Of a stretch of DNA of 21,298 bases, positions 8,889 to 15,740 are shown in pieces. Position 1 is the first letter of the stretch; every line of letters starts with the position of its first letter. Origin of the DNA: Candidatus Schekmanbacteria bacterium (GTDB lineage: Bacteria > CSSED10-310 > JACPHN01). The notes below the pieces were generated by a model. It saw only the letters and a list, made by a program, of their open reading frames with translations. It was not told where the DNA came from and did no database searches. A program made the position numbers and the translations under genes. The DNA lies in contig JACPHN010000115.1 in assembly GCA_016188575.1 (NCBI GenBank), positions 1 to 21,298 of the forward strand, in the 5' to 3' direction.

Positions 8889-11008
8889 GCCCTTTCGAGC
8901 AGCTTCATCCCGCCCTCCAATACCACATCGTCAATTCGCTGGGCTGGGCGTCGCTGCGGCCGCTCCAGGAAAACAGCATCCCGCCGCTGCTCGCCGGCGA
9001 GCATGCCCTGCTCATTGCCCCCACCGCCGGCGGCAAGACCGAGGCGGCGTTCTTTCCACTGCTGTCTCGCATGCTCGGCGACGAGTGGACCGGGCTGTCG
9101 GTGCTGTACATCTGCCCGCTCCGCGCCCTGCTCAACAACCTCCACCATCGCCTCGAGCAATACTGCGGTTTCGTGGGACGGCGGGTGGGCCTGTGGCACG
9201 GTGATACGCGCCCCTCGGACCGCACCCGCATCCTCGAAGATCCCCCGGACGTGCTGCTCATCACCCCCGAATCGCTCGAAGTCATCCTCATCCTGCGCAG
9301 GCAGCATCACGAACGGCTCTTCAAGAGGTTGCGGGCGGTGATCATCGACGAAATCCACGCCTTCGCCGGTGACGACCGGGGCTGGCACCTCCTCGCAGTG
9401 CTTGAACGGATTGGCCGCTTCGCGGGACGAGACGTGCAGCGCATCGGGCTCTCCGCCACCGTCGGCGACCCCGCGTCGCTGCTCAGATGGCTCGCGGGGT
9501 CGAGCCCGGGCAAAGGAACCGTCATCTCCCCTCCCGCGGAGGACGACACGCCAGTAGACGTCACCCTCGATTTCGTCGGCTCGATCCACAATGCCGCCCT
9601 CGTCATTTCCAAGCTTCATCGCGGCGAGAAGCGCCTGGTGTTTTGCGACAGCCGCGACCGCGTCGAGCAGCTCGCCGCCGAGCTGATCAACCGCGAGGTC
9701 GAAACCTACGTATCCCACGGGTCTCTCGGCCGGGAAGAACGTCACCGGGCAGAAGCGGCCTTTGCCGAGGCGCAAGGCTGCGTCATCGTCGCGACCAGCA
9801 CGCTCGAGCTCGGAATCGACGTGGGCGACCTCGACCGCGTTCTCCAGATCGATTGCCCCGGCACCGTCGCCTCGTTCCTGCAACGACTCGGCCGCACGGG
9901 TCGCCGCCCGGGCTCGCGGAGAAACTGTCTGTTCCTGGCCACCAGCGAGTCCGGGCTGATCCAGGCCGCCGGCCTCCTCGAGCTCTGGGGCCGGGATTTC
10001 GTCGAGCCCGTGTCGCCTCCGGTCACGCCGTACCATATCCTCGCGCAACAGATCATGGCCCTGGCGCTCCAGGAGGGCGGCTTGGGCAAGGCTGCCGTCT
10101 GGGAATGGCTCGGCGGCATGCCCGGGTTTGCGGCCATGCCCGCCGAGCATCGCGCCGCCACGCTTCAGCACATGCTCGAAGCCAGGCTCCTCTCCGCAGA
10201 AGATGGCCTGCTCTGGCTCGGGGCCAGGGGTGAGGAGAGTTTTGGGCGGCGGAGCTTCATGCAGCTCTTTGCGGTGTTCAGCTCGCCCCCGCTCGTGTCC
10301 GTGCGCTACGGTCAAAAGATGCTCGGGGCAGTCGATGTGGCAACTTTCGCCATGCGCCACGATGAAGTCCCGATACTGCTTCTCGCCGGCCGCAGTTGGG
10401 TCGTCACCCACATCGATTGGGACGATCGCATCGCCACCGTCGAGCCCGCCCCGGAAGGCGGTCGGTCCCGGTGGATGAGCAGCGGCCAGCCGCTGCAGTA
10501 CCCGTTCTGCCAGGCGATCAAGCGCGTGCTTGCGGGTCAGGATCCAAAGCGGGGGCACCTCTCGCGGCGCGCTCAGGAAAGACTCGCCGTGGTGCGGAAA
10601 GAGTACGGGTGGCTGCGGGAAGGGCGAACGGCTCTCGTGCGCGATGGGCGCGGGCGGCTCCACTGGTGGACCTTCGCCGGCCTGTGCGCGAATGCGGCGC
10701 TCGGCGCCGCGCTCGGCCGACGGGCGCTGGCGGTCGGTCGGGCCGACAACTTTCGCATCCCCATCGAGAGCGACGACAGTGACGCGGCGGTGGGATCCAT
10801 CGCCGCTATGCTGGCCGCGTGCGAGTCCGAAGAGCTGCGCAGCCCGGTCCAGGAGAAGTCCATCGATGATCTCAAGTTCTCTGCGTGTCTCCCCCGGTCG
10901 CTCGCCATTCAGATGCTCGAGGAGAGACTCACGGATCGGCTGGGAATAAGCGCCGTGCTCGGCGAGGAAGTGGATCGGGTGGTGGAAACTGGTTGCGGCA
11001 GTCGCTGA
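8885..11008 (+). CDS. brxHI: BREX-2 DEAD/DEAH-box helicase BrxHI
   Basis: This is a superfamily 2 helicase of the Lhr-like BrxHI type, the last gene of type 2 BREX operons. The GTG start overlaps the brxD stop (GTGA). Its motifs are in order: Q-motif-like LGWASLRPLQENSIPPLL near 19-36, motif I APTAGGKTEA (Lys51), motif Ia ICPLRALLNNL, the DEIH box VIIDEIHAF (Asp155-His158), motif III LSATVGDP, then RLVFCDSRDRVEQL, HGSLGREER, ATSTLELGIDVGDLDRVLQ and the arginine-finger motif QRLGRTGRRPGSRR. The 707-residue length fits the family and there is no disruption. Its ATPase chemistry is secure from the motifs. The exact substrate in BREX is not known. Confidence 0.92.
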   Translation: MSPFEQLHPALQYHIVNSLGWASLRPLQENSIPPLLAGEHALLIAPTAGGKTEAAFFPLLSRMLGDEWTGLSVLYICPLRALLNNLHHRLEQYCGFVGRRVGLWHGDTRPSDRTRILEDPPDVLLITPESLEVILILRRQHHERLFKRLRAVIIDEIHAFAGDDRGWHLLAVLERIGRFAGRDVQRIGLSATVGDPASLLRWLAGSSPGKGTVISPPAEDDTPVDVTLDFVGSIHNAALVISKLHRGEKRLVFCDSRDRVEQLAAELINREVETYVSHGSLGREERHRAEAAFAEAQGCVIVATSTLELGIDVGDLDRVLQIDCPGTVASFLQRLGRTGRRPGSRRNCLFLATSESGLIQAAGLLELWGRDFVEPVSPPVTPYHILAQQIMALALQEGGLGKAAVWEWLGGMPGFAAMPAEHRAATLQHMLEARLLSAEDGLLWLGARGEESFGRRSFMQLFAVFSSPPLVSVRYGQKMLGAVDVATFAMRHDEVPILLLAGRSWVVTHIDWDDRIATVEPAPEGGRSRWMSSGQPLQYPFCQAIKRVLAGQDPKRGHLSRRAQERLAVVRKEYGWLREGRTALVRDGRGRLHWWTFAGLCANAALGAALGRRALAVGRADNFRIPIESDDSDAAVGSIAAMLAACESEELRSPVQEKSIDDLKFSACLPRSLAIQMLEERLTDRLGISAVLGEEVDRVVETGCGSR

Positions 11009-11111
11009 AGCCACTGGCGTTGCAAGAAAGAAAACGCATTGCGGTGAGCTTTCTATTGGAATGGTCGAAGATCCGGCGCCGGCGGAATGTGCAATACACC
11101 TGAGGCCGCGA

Positions 11112-11219
11112 CGCAGGGGCGCGACTTATCGCGCCCGCTCATCGCGGCCGGCAATCGGGGCGGATCATTGCCCGATGATCCCCGGCCCGGCCTGGCGCGC
11201 GATGAATCGCGCCCCTACG
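11112..11219. repeat. Imperfect inverted-repeat element (palindromic intergenic repeat)
   Basis: The outer arms CGCAGGGGCGCGACTTATCG (11112-11131) and, on the opposite strand, CGTAGGGGCGCGATTCATCG (within 11195-11219) are near-identical inverted copies. Between them lies a second hairpin: GGATCAT (11162-11168), a TGCCCG loop and ATGATCC (11175-11181), with flanking G/C runs extending the stem. The element fills most of the 229-base gap between brxHI and the convergent minus-strand gene. It could act as a bidirectional terminator or be a MITE-like dispersed repeat. There is no T-run. Confidence 0.7.
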
Positions 11220-11237
11220 CGCCGAGGTGGGGGGTCT

Positions 11238-11915
11238 TTACGATGCTCTTTCCGCTGCCGGCGGGGCGTCGACCACGCGAAAACAGAAGTGGCAACTGGA
11301 GCCGTTCGCGGCGAGTGTGGTCGGCCGCGTAAAGATGAGCTCCGGGAGCTGCCGGGCAAAGAACGCCGCGTCAGCTCCACAGAAGGTGGCAGCGAGCTCG
11401 GGATGGCCGAGCGCGGTCGCGTGCGTGACGAAGGCACAGGCGCGGATGTGGAACGAGAAACCGGAAGCGTCCGCGACGACCGCGTCGCAGGACGCGTTCG
11501 GGAACCGGCCCACGATCTGGCTGATCAGCTCGCGGCGCTGGTCATCCGTCCAGAGGCGGGATTCCGCGAGCGCGATGGTGGGGACAAGGAAGGGCAGAAA
11601 GACGAGCGCTCCGGCCGCTACCAGCTCCGCGGTGATGGCGAGGGCGGCCGGCTGGCCGAGCTTCTCACAGAGGTAGCGGTACGCGACGATTGCGGGACCG
11701 GACTGCAATCGGGAATCGGCCTCCTTGGGGTCGCCGGGCGGCGACAGCGCGCGCCAGGGGTCGCCCCGCAACTGCCGGAGCAAGACAGATGCCGCTGTGC
11801 GCAGGGCCTCCCTGGTGCCGAGGTGGCGCCGGAGGATCGCGAGCGACGCTCGCGCGGTGCGATACTGGAGGCGAGCATAGGAAGACCAGGTGGGAACCAG
11901 CGGTGGGCGTCTCAT
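11238..11915 (-). CDS. L-2-amino-thiazoline-4-carboxylic acid hydrolase-family protein
   Basis: This 225-residue protein matches the ATC-hydrolase family, named after the enzyme that opens the thiazoline ring in bacterial L-cysteine formation from ATC. Most family members are uncharacterised. The supporting pattern is in the C-terminal third: FSFHIRACAFVTHATALGHPEL, then ATFCGADAAFFARQLPELIF and a final SSCHFCFR, with conserved cysteines. A hydrophobic stretch AALAITAELVAAGALVFLPF near residues 90-110 could be a buried helix or a membrane segment. The ATG lies 21 bases after the mutS2 stop on the same strand, so the two genes are probably cotranscribed. The start has no strong ribosome-binding site. 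Substrate and role here are unknown. Confidence 0.7.
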   Translation of the reverse strand: MRRPPLVPTWSSYARLQYRTARASLAILRRHLGTREALRTAASVLLRQLRGDPWRALSPPGDPKEADSRLQSGPAIVAYRYLCEKLGQPAALAITAELVAAGALVFLPFLVPTIALAESRLWTDDQRRELISQIVGRFPNASCDAVVADASGFSFHIRACAFVTHATALGHPELAATFCGADAAFFARQLPELIFTRPTTLAANGSSCHFCFRVVDAPPAAERAS

Positions 11916-11936
11916 GGGTGCGCGTTCGTGATGCGA

Positions 11937-14675
11937 TCAGCTCTTGGGGGTGGGGGCGCCGGGACGCTCGATGAAGAACACTTCGGTAACCCCCGCGCCG
12001 CCGTTGGCTTGCGGCGCCGCGGCGAATCCGGAGTGCAGCTTGAGGGTGCCCAGATACTCATGGATGGCCTTGCGCAGCGCACCCGTCCCCTTGCCGTGGA
12101 GGATGCGCACAAATGGGTAGTTGGCGAGGTAGGCGGAGTGGATGAACCGATCCACCTCCGCCAGCGCGTCGTCCGCGGTCATGCCGCGCACGTCGAGCTG
12201 GGTTGGCAGGTTGGTGTCGGCGTGCCGGTCCCAGTCCAGATGATCCGTCGCGGGTGCGGTCGGATGCCGCGGCGGCGGGTTCTGGTCGCGGCTCGCCGCG
12301 GCGCGGAGCGGTGGTGCGAGCGCGTCCTGAGCCACGCGCATCTGGATGGCGCCGGCGCGCACGAGCGCCTGGCCGTCCGGCGTCAGCGCCAGAACCGTGG
12401 CAAGCAGGCCCGGTGCCTTTCCCAGGCCGCGCACGCAGGCGGTGGCGCCGGGCGCGAGAGTCCACGCCGGCGGCGCGACGCCTACCGGGGCGCGGTGGTT
12501 CGGAGTTGGCTCCTCGAGCTGCTCGGCGATCCGCTCGAGCTGCTCCTGGCGGTGCCGCGCGGCGCCGCGCGCTTCGTCCAGGGCCGTGACCGCGGCACGC
12601 GCCGCGATTCGTTGCTGATGTTGTGCCTCGGCTGCCTTTCGCAGCGCGGGCCGCGCCGCGTCCTTCTTCGCGGCGTCATCGAGCAGCCGCTGCGCATCGC
12701 GCTCGACCGTGCGGGCCACGCGCAGCGCCTCTTCGGCCCGGCGCGAGGCGTCGGCCAGGATCGCCTCCGCGCGCGTCGTCGCGCGGCGCTCCTTGATCGC
12801 CATGCGCCCGAGCGCGCTTCTACGGTCCCTTTCCAGGCGCTCGCCCTCGCGTGCCACCGCCGCCTCTCGGCCCTGCAGCTCGGCTTCGCGCTCCGCAAGC
12901 CGTTGCCGTTGCCGCTCGAGGTCTTCGAGCAGCGCATCGATGTCGGGACCACTCTGCTCATGGTAGGCCCGGGCCCGCTCCACGATCGCCGGCGGCACCC
13001 CCAAGGTGGTGGCGATGGAGAAGGCGCTCGCCCCGGCGATATGCCCCAGACGAAGCTCGTACGTGGGGCGCAGCGTGGCGGGGTCGAAGCCGACAGCGGC
13101 GACCTGCAACGCCACGTGATTCACCGCGTAAAGCTTGACCTGTTGCTGGTGGGTCGTTGCCACGATGGTGGCTCCCGTGCCCAGGTACGAATCCAGAATG
13201 CTCAGAGCCAGCGCCGAACCCTGCGCGGGATCCGTTCCCGTGCCGAGCTCGTCCAGAAGCACCAGCGACTCCGGCGTGGCGGCCGCGAGAATGTCCACGA
13301 GGTTGCGCAGGTGCGCCGAAAACGTGGAGAGATTGTCCTGAATCGCCTGCTCGTCGCCGATGTCGGCGAAGATCTGGGCGAACAGACACACCCGCGACCG
13401 TGGCGACACCGGCGCCGGAAAACCGGCGCGCAGCATCATCGAGATCAGCCCGATGGTCTTCAGCGCCACCGTCTTGCCACCCGTGTTCGGGCCGGTGACC
13501 ACGAGCCCCTGCGTCCCCTGGGGCAGCGTGACCGAGATCGGCACGACCGCCGGCGCGGGGGCCGCGCCGGGGCCGGCGGCGGCATCGGCCGCTCGATAAT
13601 ACGCCAGCAGCGGATGCCGCGCGCCTACCAGCGACCATTCGGCAGGCGACAAGGTGAGCTCGGGAACGTGAGCCCCTACGCGCGCGGCGAACAGGTGCCG
13701 CGCTGCGAGCGCGTCGAGAGTCACGATCGCCGTGAACGTCGCCAGCAGCGGCTCCGAGCAGCTTCCGACAAGAGCGGTCAGTTCCTGCAGGATGCGCTGG
13801 ATCTCCTCTTGCTCGTCAGCGGTGAGCTCGGCGACCTTGTTCTGCGCCGCCGTCGTCTGCAGCGGTTCGACAAAGAATGTGCCGCCGGTTGCGGATCGCG
13901 CGTGCACGATGCCCTGAAAGGTGCCGGAGTAGTTCGATCGGGCCGCAAGGCAGTAGCGGCCATTGCGCATCGTGACTACGGAGTCGGTGAGCGCATTCGC
14001 ATAGGTGGAGGAAGAAGCCAGCGTGGAAAGCTCGTGGCGCAGCCCCGCAATGGTCTGCCGCAGCGCGGCCCGGATCGTCGCCAGCCGCGGCGAGGCGTTA
14101 TCATTGATTTCTCCGGCTTCGTCGAACGTCCTGTGCAACGCGTTTCGGAGCCCGGGCTGAAGGACTACCGCCGCGGCCACGGGTGCCAGGACTCTGATGC
14201 ACGCCGGCCAGTCGGAGTGGCTTTGGAGCTCGGGCTCCGCGAGGATCTGATCGAGCGGCGGCGGCAGCGCCGTTGCACCGTCCTCCGGGAACTGCTCGCC
14301 CAGAAATTTGAGGCGGTCAAGATACCCGCGGACGTCTGCGGCGATGTCGAGAAAACGGCGGATCTCCAGAAGCTGGGGTGCCTCGAGAGTCGCATCGACA
14401 ACGGCGGCGGCGGTAGTCTGCGAGCGAATGTCCGGCAGCCCACCGCAGGGGGGGAGGCCATTGATCCGCACCGCGTTCTCCAGGTGAGCGAGCGCCGCCA
14501 GGTCGCGGGTGGCATCGCCGAGCGGTCGATCCGGCGACAGTGCGAGCACGCGGTCCTTCCCGGGCGCCGTGGCACAAAACGAGGAGACGATCTCGCGAAG
14601 GCGCGGAAACTCGAGCAGGTGCTGCGTGTGGCCGGCAAGCGCGACAGGAGCAGAAGCAGTAGAGGTCTCGGGCAT
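11937..14675 (-). CDS. mutS2: MutS2 family ATPase/endonuclease with Smr domain
   Basis: MutS2 is a MutS paralogue implicated in suppressing homologous recombination and in rescuing stalled or collided ribosomes. It opens with LLEFPRLREIVSSFC, as usual. The ABC-type ATPase shows Walker A VTGPNTGGKTVALKTIGL (Lys401), and Walker B VLLDELGTGTDP (Asp475, Glu476). A long charged coiled coil follows at about 560-720 (RQRLAEREAELQGREAAVAR and similar). The C-terminal Smr nuclease domain (about 825-900) has LDVRGMT (Asp828) and ILHGKGTGALR (His860). At 912 residues it is longer than the usual 780-800. The extra length is a short N-terminal extension and a proline-rich linker before the Smr domain. It has no MutS mismatch-recognition domain. 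A long opposite-strand open frame over this gene is a GC-driven shadow. Confidence 0.95.
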   Translation of the reverse strand: MPETSTASAPVALAGHTQHLLEFPRLREIVSSFCATAPGKDRVLALSPDRPLGDATRDLAALAHLENAVRINGLPPCGGLPDIRSQTTAAAVVDATLEAPQLLEIRRFLDIAADVRGYLDRLKFLGEQFPEDGATALPPPLDQILAEPELQSHSDWPACIRVLAPVAAAVVLQPGLRNALHRTFDEAGEINDNASPRLATIRAALRQTIAGLRHELSTLASSSTYANALTDSVVTMRNGRYCLAARSNYSGTFQGIVHARSATGGTFFVEPLQTTAAQNKVAELTADEQEEIQRILQELTALVGSCSEPLLATFTAIVTLDALAARHLFAARVGAHVPELTLSPAEWSLVGARHPLLAYYRAADAAAGPGAAPAPAVVPISVTLPQGTQGLVVTGPNTGGKTVALKTIGLISMMLRAGFPAPVSPRSRVCLFAQIFADIGDEQAIQDNLSTFSAHLRNLVDILAAATPESLVLLDELGTGTDPAQGSALALSILDSYLGTGATIVATTHQQQVKLYAVNHVALQVAAVGFDPATLRPTYELRLGHIAGASAFSIATTLGVPPAIVERARAYHEQSGPDIDALLEDLERQRQRLAEREAELQGREAAVAREGERLERDRRSALGRMAIKERRATTRAEAILADASRRAEEALRVARTVERDAQRLLDDAAKKDAARPALRKAAEAQHQQRIAARAAVTALDEARGAARHRQEQLERIAEQLEEPTPNHRAPVGVAPPAWTLAPGATACVRGLGKAPGLLATVLALTPDGQALVRAGAIQMRVAQDALAPPLRAAASRDQNPPPRHPTAPATDHLDWDRHADTNLPTQLDVRGMTADDALAEVDRFIHSAYLANYPFVRILHGKGTGALRKAIHEYLGTLKLHSGFAAAPQANGGAGVTEVFFIERPGAPTPKS

Positions 14676-14732
14676 TGTCGTCAGTCACTGGTTGGCGTGG
14701 GTTGCCTCGATAGTAGCATCGTCCGCGCCGGC

Positions 14733-14748
14733 TGTCGCTATCGCGACA
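14733..14748. promoter_or_regulatory. Short inverted repeat upstream of mutS2, possible operator
   Basis: TGTCGC-TATC-GCGACA is a perfect 6-bp inverted repeat with a 4-base spacer, 58 bases upstream of the mutS2 start. It could bind a dimeric regulator. There is no other support, and chance palindromes are common in GC-rich DNA. Confidence 0.25.
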
Positions 14749-14759
14749 TACTCCGCTCC

Positions 14760-14777
14760 GTCCCCCTGAATTCACCG
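14760..14777 (+). repeat. 18-bp repeat, copy 1
   Basis: GTCCCCCTGAATTCACCG is identical to bases 20600-20617. The following bases (CCTGTTCGACGTCGA here, TCAGTCCGACTGCGA there) are also similar, so the repeat unit is probably about 33 bases and partly decayed. It may be an end of a lost insertion element. Confidence 0.6.
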
Positions 14778-14812
14778 CCTGTTCGACGTCGACGCGACAG
14801 CACCGCCTCCGT

Positions 14813-14851
14813 CCCTCCTCCCGCTTGCGCGGGGAGGTGAGACGGGGGATC
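14813..14851 (+). repeat. Degenerate palindromic intergenic repeat, copy 1
   Basis: CCTCCCGC (14817-14824), a TTGC loop and GCGGGGAGG (14829-14837) form an 8-bp stem with one bulged G, followed by TGAGACGGGGGAT. The same layout recurs at 18750-18795 (GCGGGAGAGGG then CGAGAGTGGGGAT). It resembles the CCCTCTCCC-type palindromes common between genes in proteobacteria. Confidence 0.5.
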
Positions 14852-15113
14852 TTCGCGCAGCCGCACAGCCGGGCGATCTGGGAAGGGGTGGTCGCTTGAC
14901 GGCGATGATAGAATAATTCATGCTGGTCCAAAACGCAGGGAAGACGCGGTGAATCGGAGCTGCGGCCGCGCCTGCCGCGCCATAGGGCGCCGCGAGCTCG
15001 CGGCGCGCGTCGTGGCTCCGGTGGGCGGTCGCGTGAAGAATATACCTGACAACCGAGTATGCGGCGCGCTTGCACCTCTTGCGTGCGGGGAAACGCGCCG
15101 AGGATTGGGTGAG

Positions 15114-15647
15114 ATGAAAATAAGACTGGAAGATACGGCGGTTTTGCCGATCAGGATTCTCGGTGATCCCGTGCTGCGCGAACCCGCTGCTCAGGTCGAT
15201 GCCATCACGGACGAGATTATCTCACTGGCAGCGGCGATGTTTCGCACCATGTACGAGGCGCCGGGAATCGGCCTGGCGGCGCCGCAGGTCGGCGTCGGGC
15301 TGCGCCTGATATGCGTCGATGCCGGCGCCGAAGCCAAACTCTCGGATGGTCTCTGCGTGGTCAACCCGCGGATTACCGCGGCGGCAGGGGAAGAAGCCGG
15401 GGAAGAGGGATGCCTGAGCATCCCGGGAGTGACCGGAATGGTGATGCGGGCGACGCACGTTACCGTCGAGGGACTGACGCTGGACGGGGAGGCGCTGCGC
15501 GCGGACTTCGAAGGTCTCCCGGCACGCATATTCCAGCACGAGATCGATCACCTGGACGGGATTCTGTTCATTGACTACTTGCCACGTCTCAAGCGCGACC
15601 TGATCAAGAGGCGATTTCGAAAACGCACGCTCTCGCAGGCGTCCTAG
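15114..15647 (+). CDS. def: Peptide deformylase
   Basis: This enzyme removes the N-formyl group from the initiator methionine of nascent proteins, using a divalent metal in the cytoplasm. All three signature motifs are present in the 177-residue protein: GIGLAAPQVG (residues 51-60), EEGCLSIPG (97-105, metal-ligand Cys100) and QHEIDHLDG (141-149, metal-ligand His142 and His146, catalytic Glu143). I chose ATG 15114 because MKIRLEDTAVLPIRILGDPVL matches a normal deformylase N-terminus and GAGG lies at 15100-15103. The frame opens further upstream, but that extension is not deformylase-like. Its usual partner fmt does not follow. A convergent phosphatase gene begins 70 bases on. It appears complete. 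Confidence 0.96.
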   Translation: MKIRLEDTAVLPIRILGDPVLREPAAQVDAITDEIISLAAAMFRTMYEAPGIGLAAPQVGVGLRLICVDAGAEAKLSDGLCVVNPRITAAAGEEAGEEGCLSIPGVTGMVMRATHVTVEGLTLDGEALRADFEGLPARIFQHEIDHLDGILFIDYLPRLKRDLIKRRFRKRTLSQAS

Positions 15648-15685
15648 AGTTTGCTTCCTACCACGCGCTCGCGATGGTCGGCGGG

Positions 15686-15740
15686 CTGGCACCGCCTCAG
15701 CTTTCGCTGGCGCCGCCTCAGCATTCGCCGGCGCCGCATT
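15686..15740 (+). repeat. 21-bp tandem repeat between convergent genes
   Basis: There are about 2.6 copies of CTGGCACCGCCTCAG plus CTTTCG, starting at 15686, 15707 and 15728, with a few substitutions. The array spans the 3' end of the minus-strand phosphatase gene (stop at 15718-15720). Each full unit carries CCTCAG, which reads CTGAGG on the minus strand and supplies a TGA. Confidence 0.75.

Larger units (their letters stand above)
14676..15113. other. Divergent intergenic region mutS2/def
   Basis: This 438-base gap separates the divergent mutS2 and def genes and must hold both promoters. It contains a small inverted repeat, one copy of an 18-base repeat, a hairpin repeat and a locally AT-rich patch (TGATAGAATAATTCATG, about 14906-14922) that could be promoter DNA but fits no well-spaced consensus. 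The open frame upstream of def (from 14949) looks like noncoding extension. Confidence 0.6.

Noticed and set aside
8789-11014. A 741-codon minus-strand open frame opposite brxHI
   Set aside because: It covers a full helicase with all SF2 motifs on the other strand, and its own translation has no recognisable family features.
11061-14840. A 1259-codon open frame on the + strand opposite mutS2
   Set aside because: It is exactly antisense to a complete MutS2 with all motifs. Its translation is Arg/Gly-rich with no domain, a shadow caused by high GC.
14896-14922. TTGACG followed by AT-rich TAGAAT/AATAAT as a def promoter
   Set aside because: The spacing between the boxes (7 or 10 bases) is far from the 16-18 needed for a sigma-70 promoter.
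14949-15113. N-terminal extension of peptide deformylase to 14949
   Set aside because: The extension is Arg/Ala/Gly-rich and unlike deformylases. The ATG at 15114 gives a standard N-terminus and normal length.
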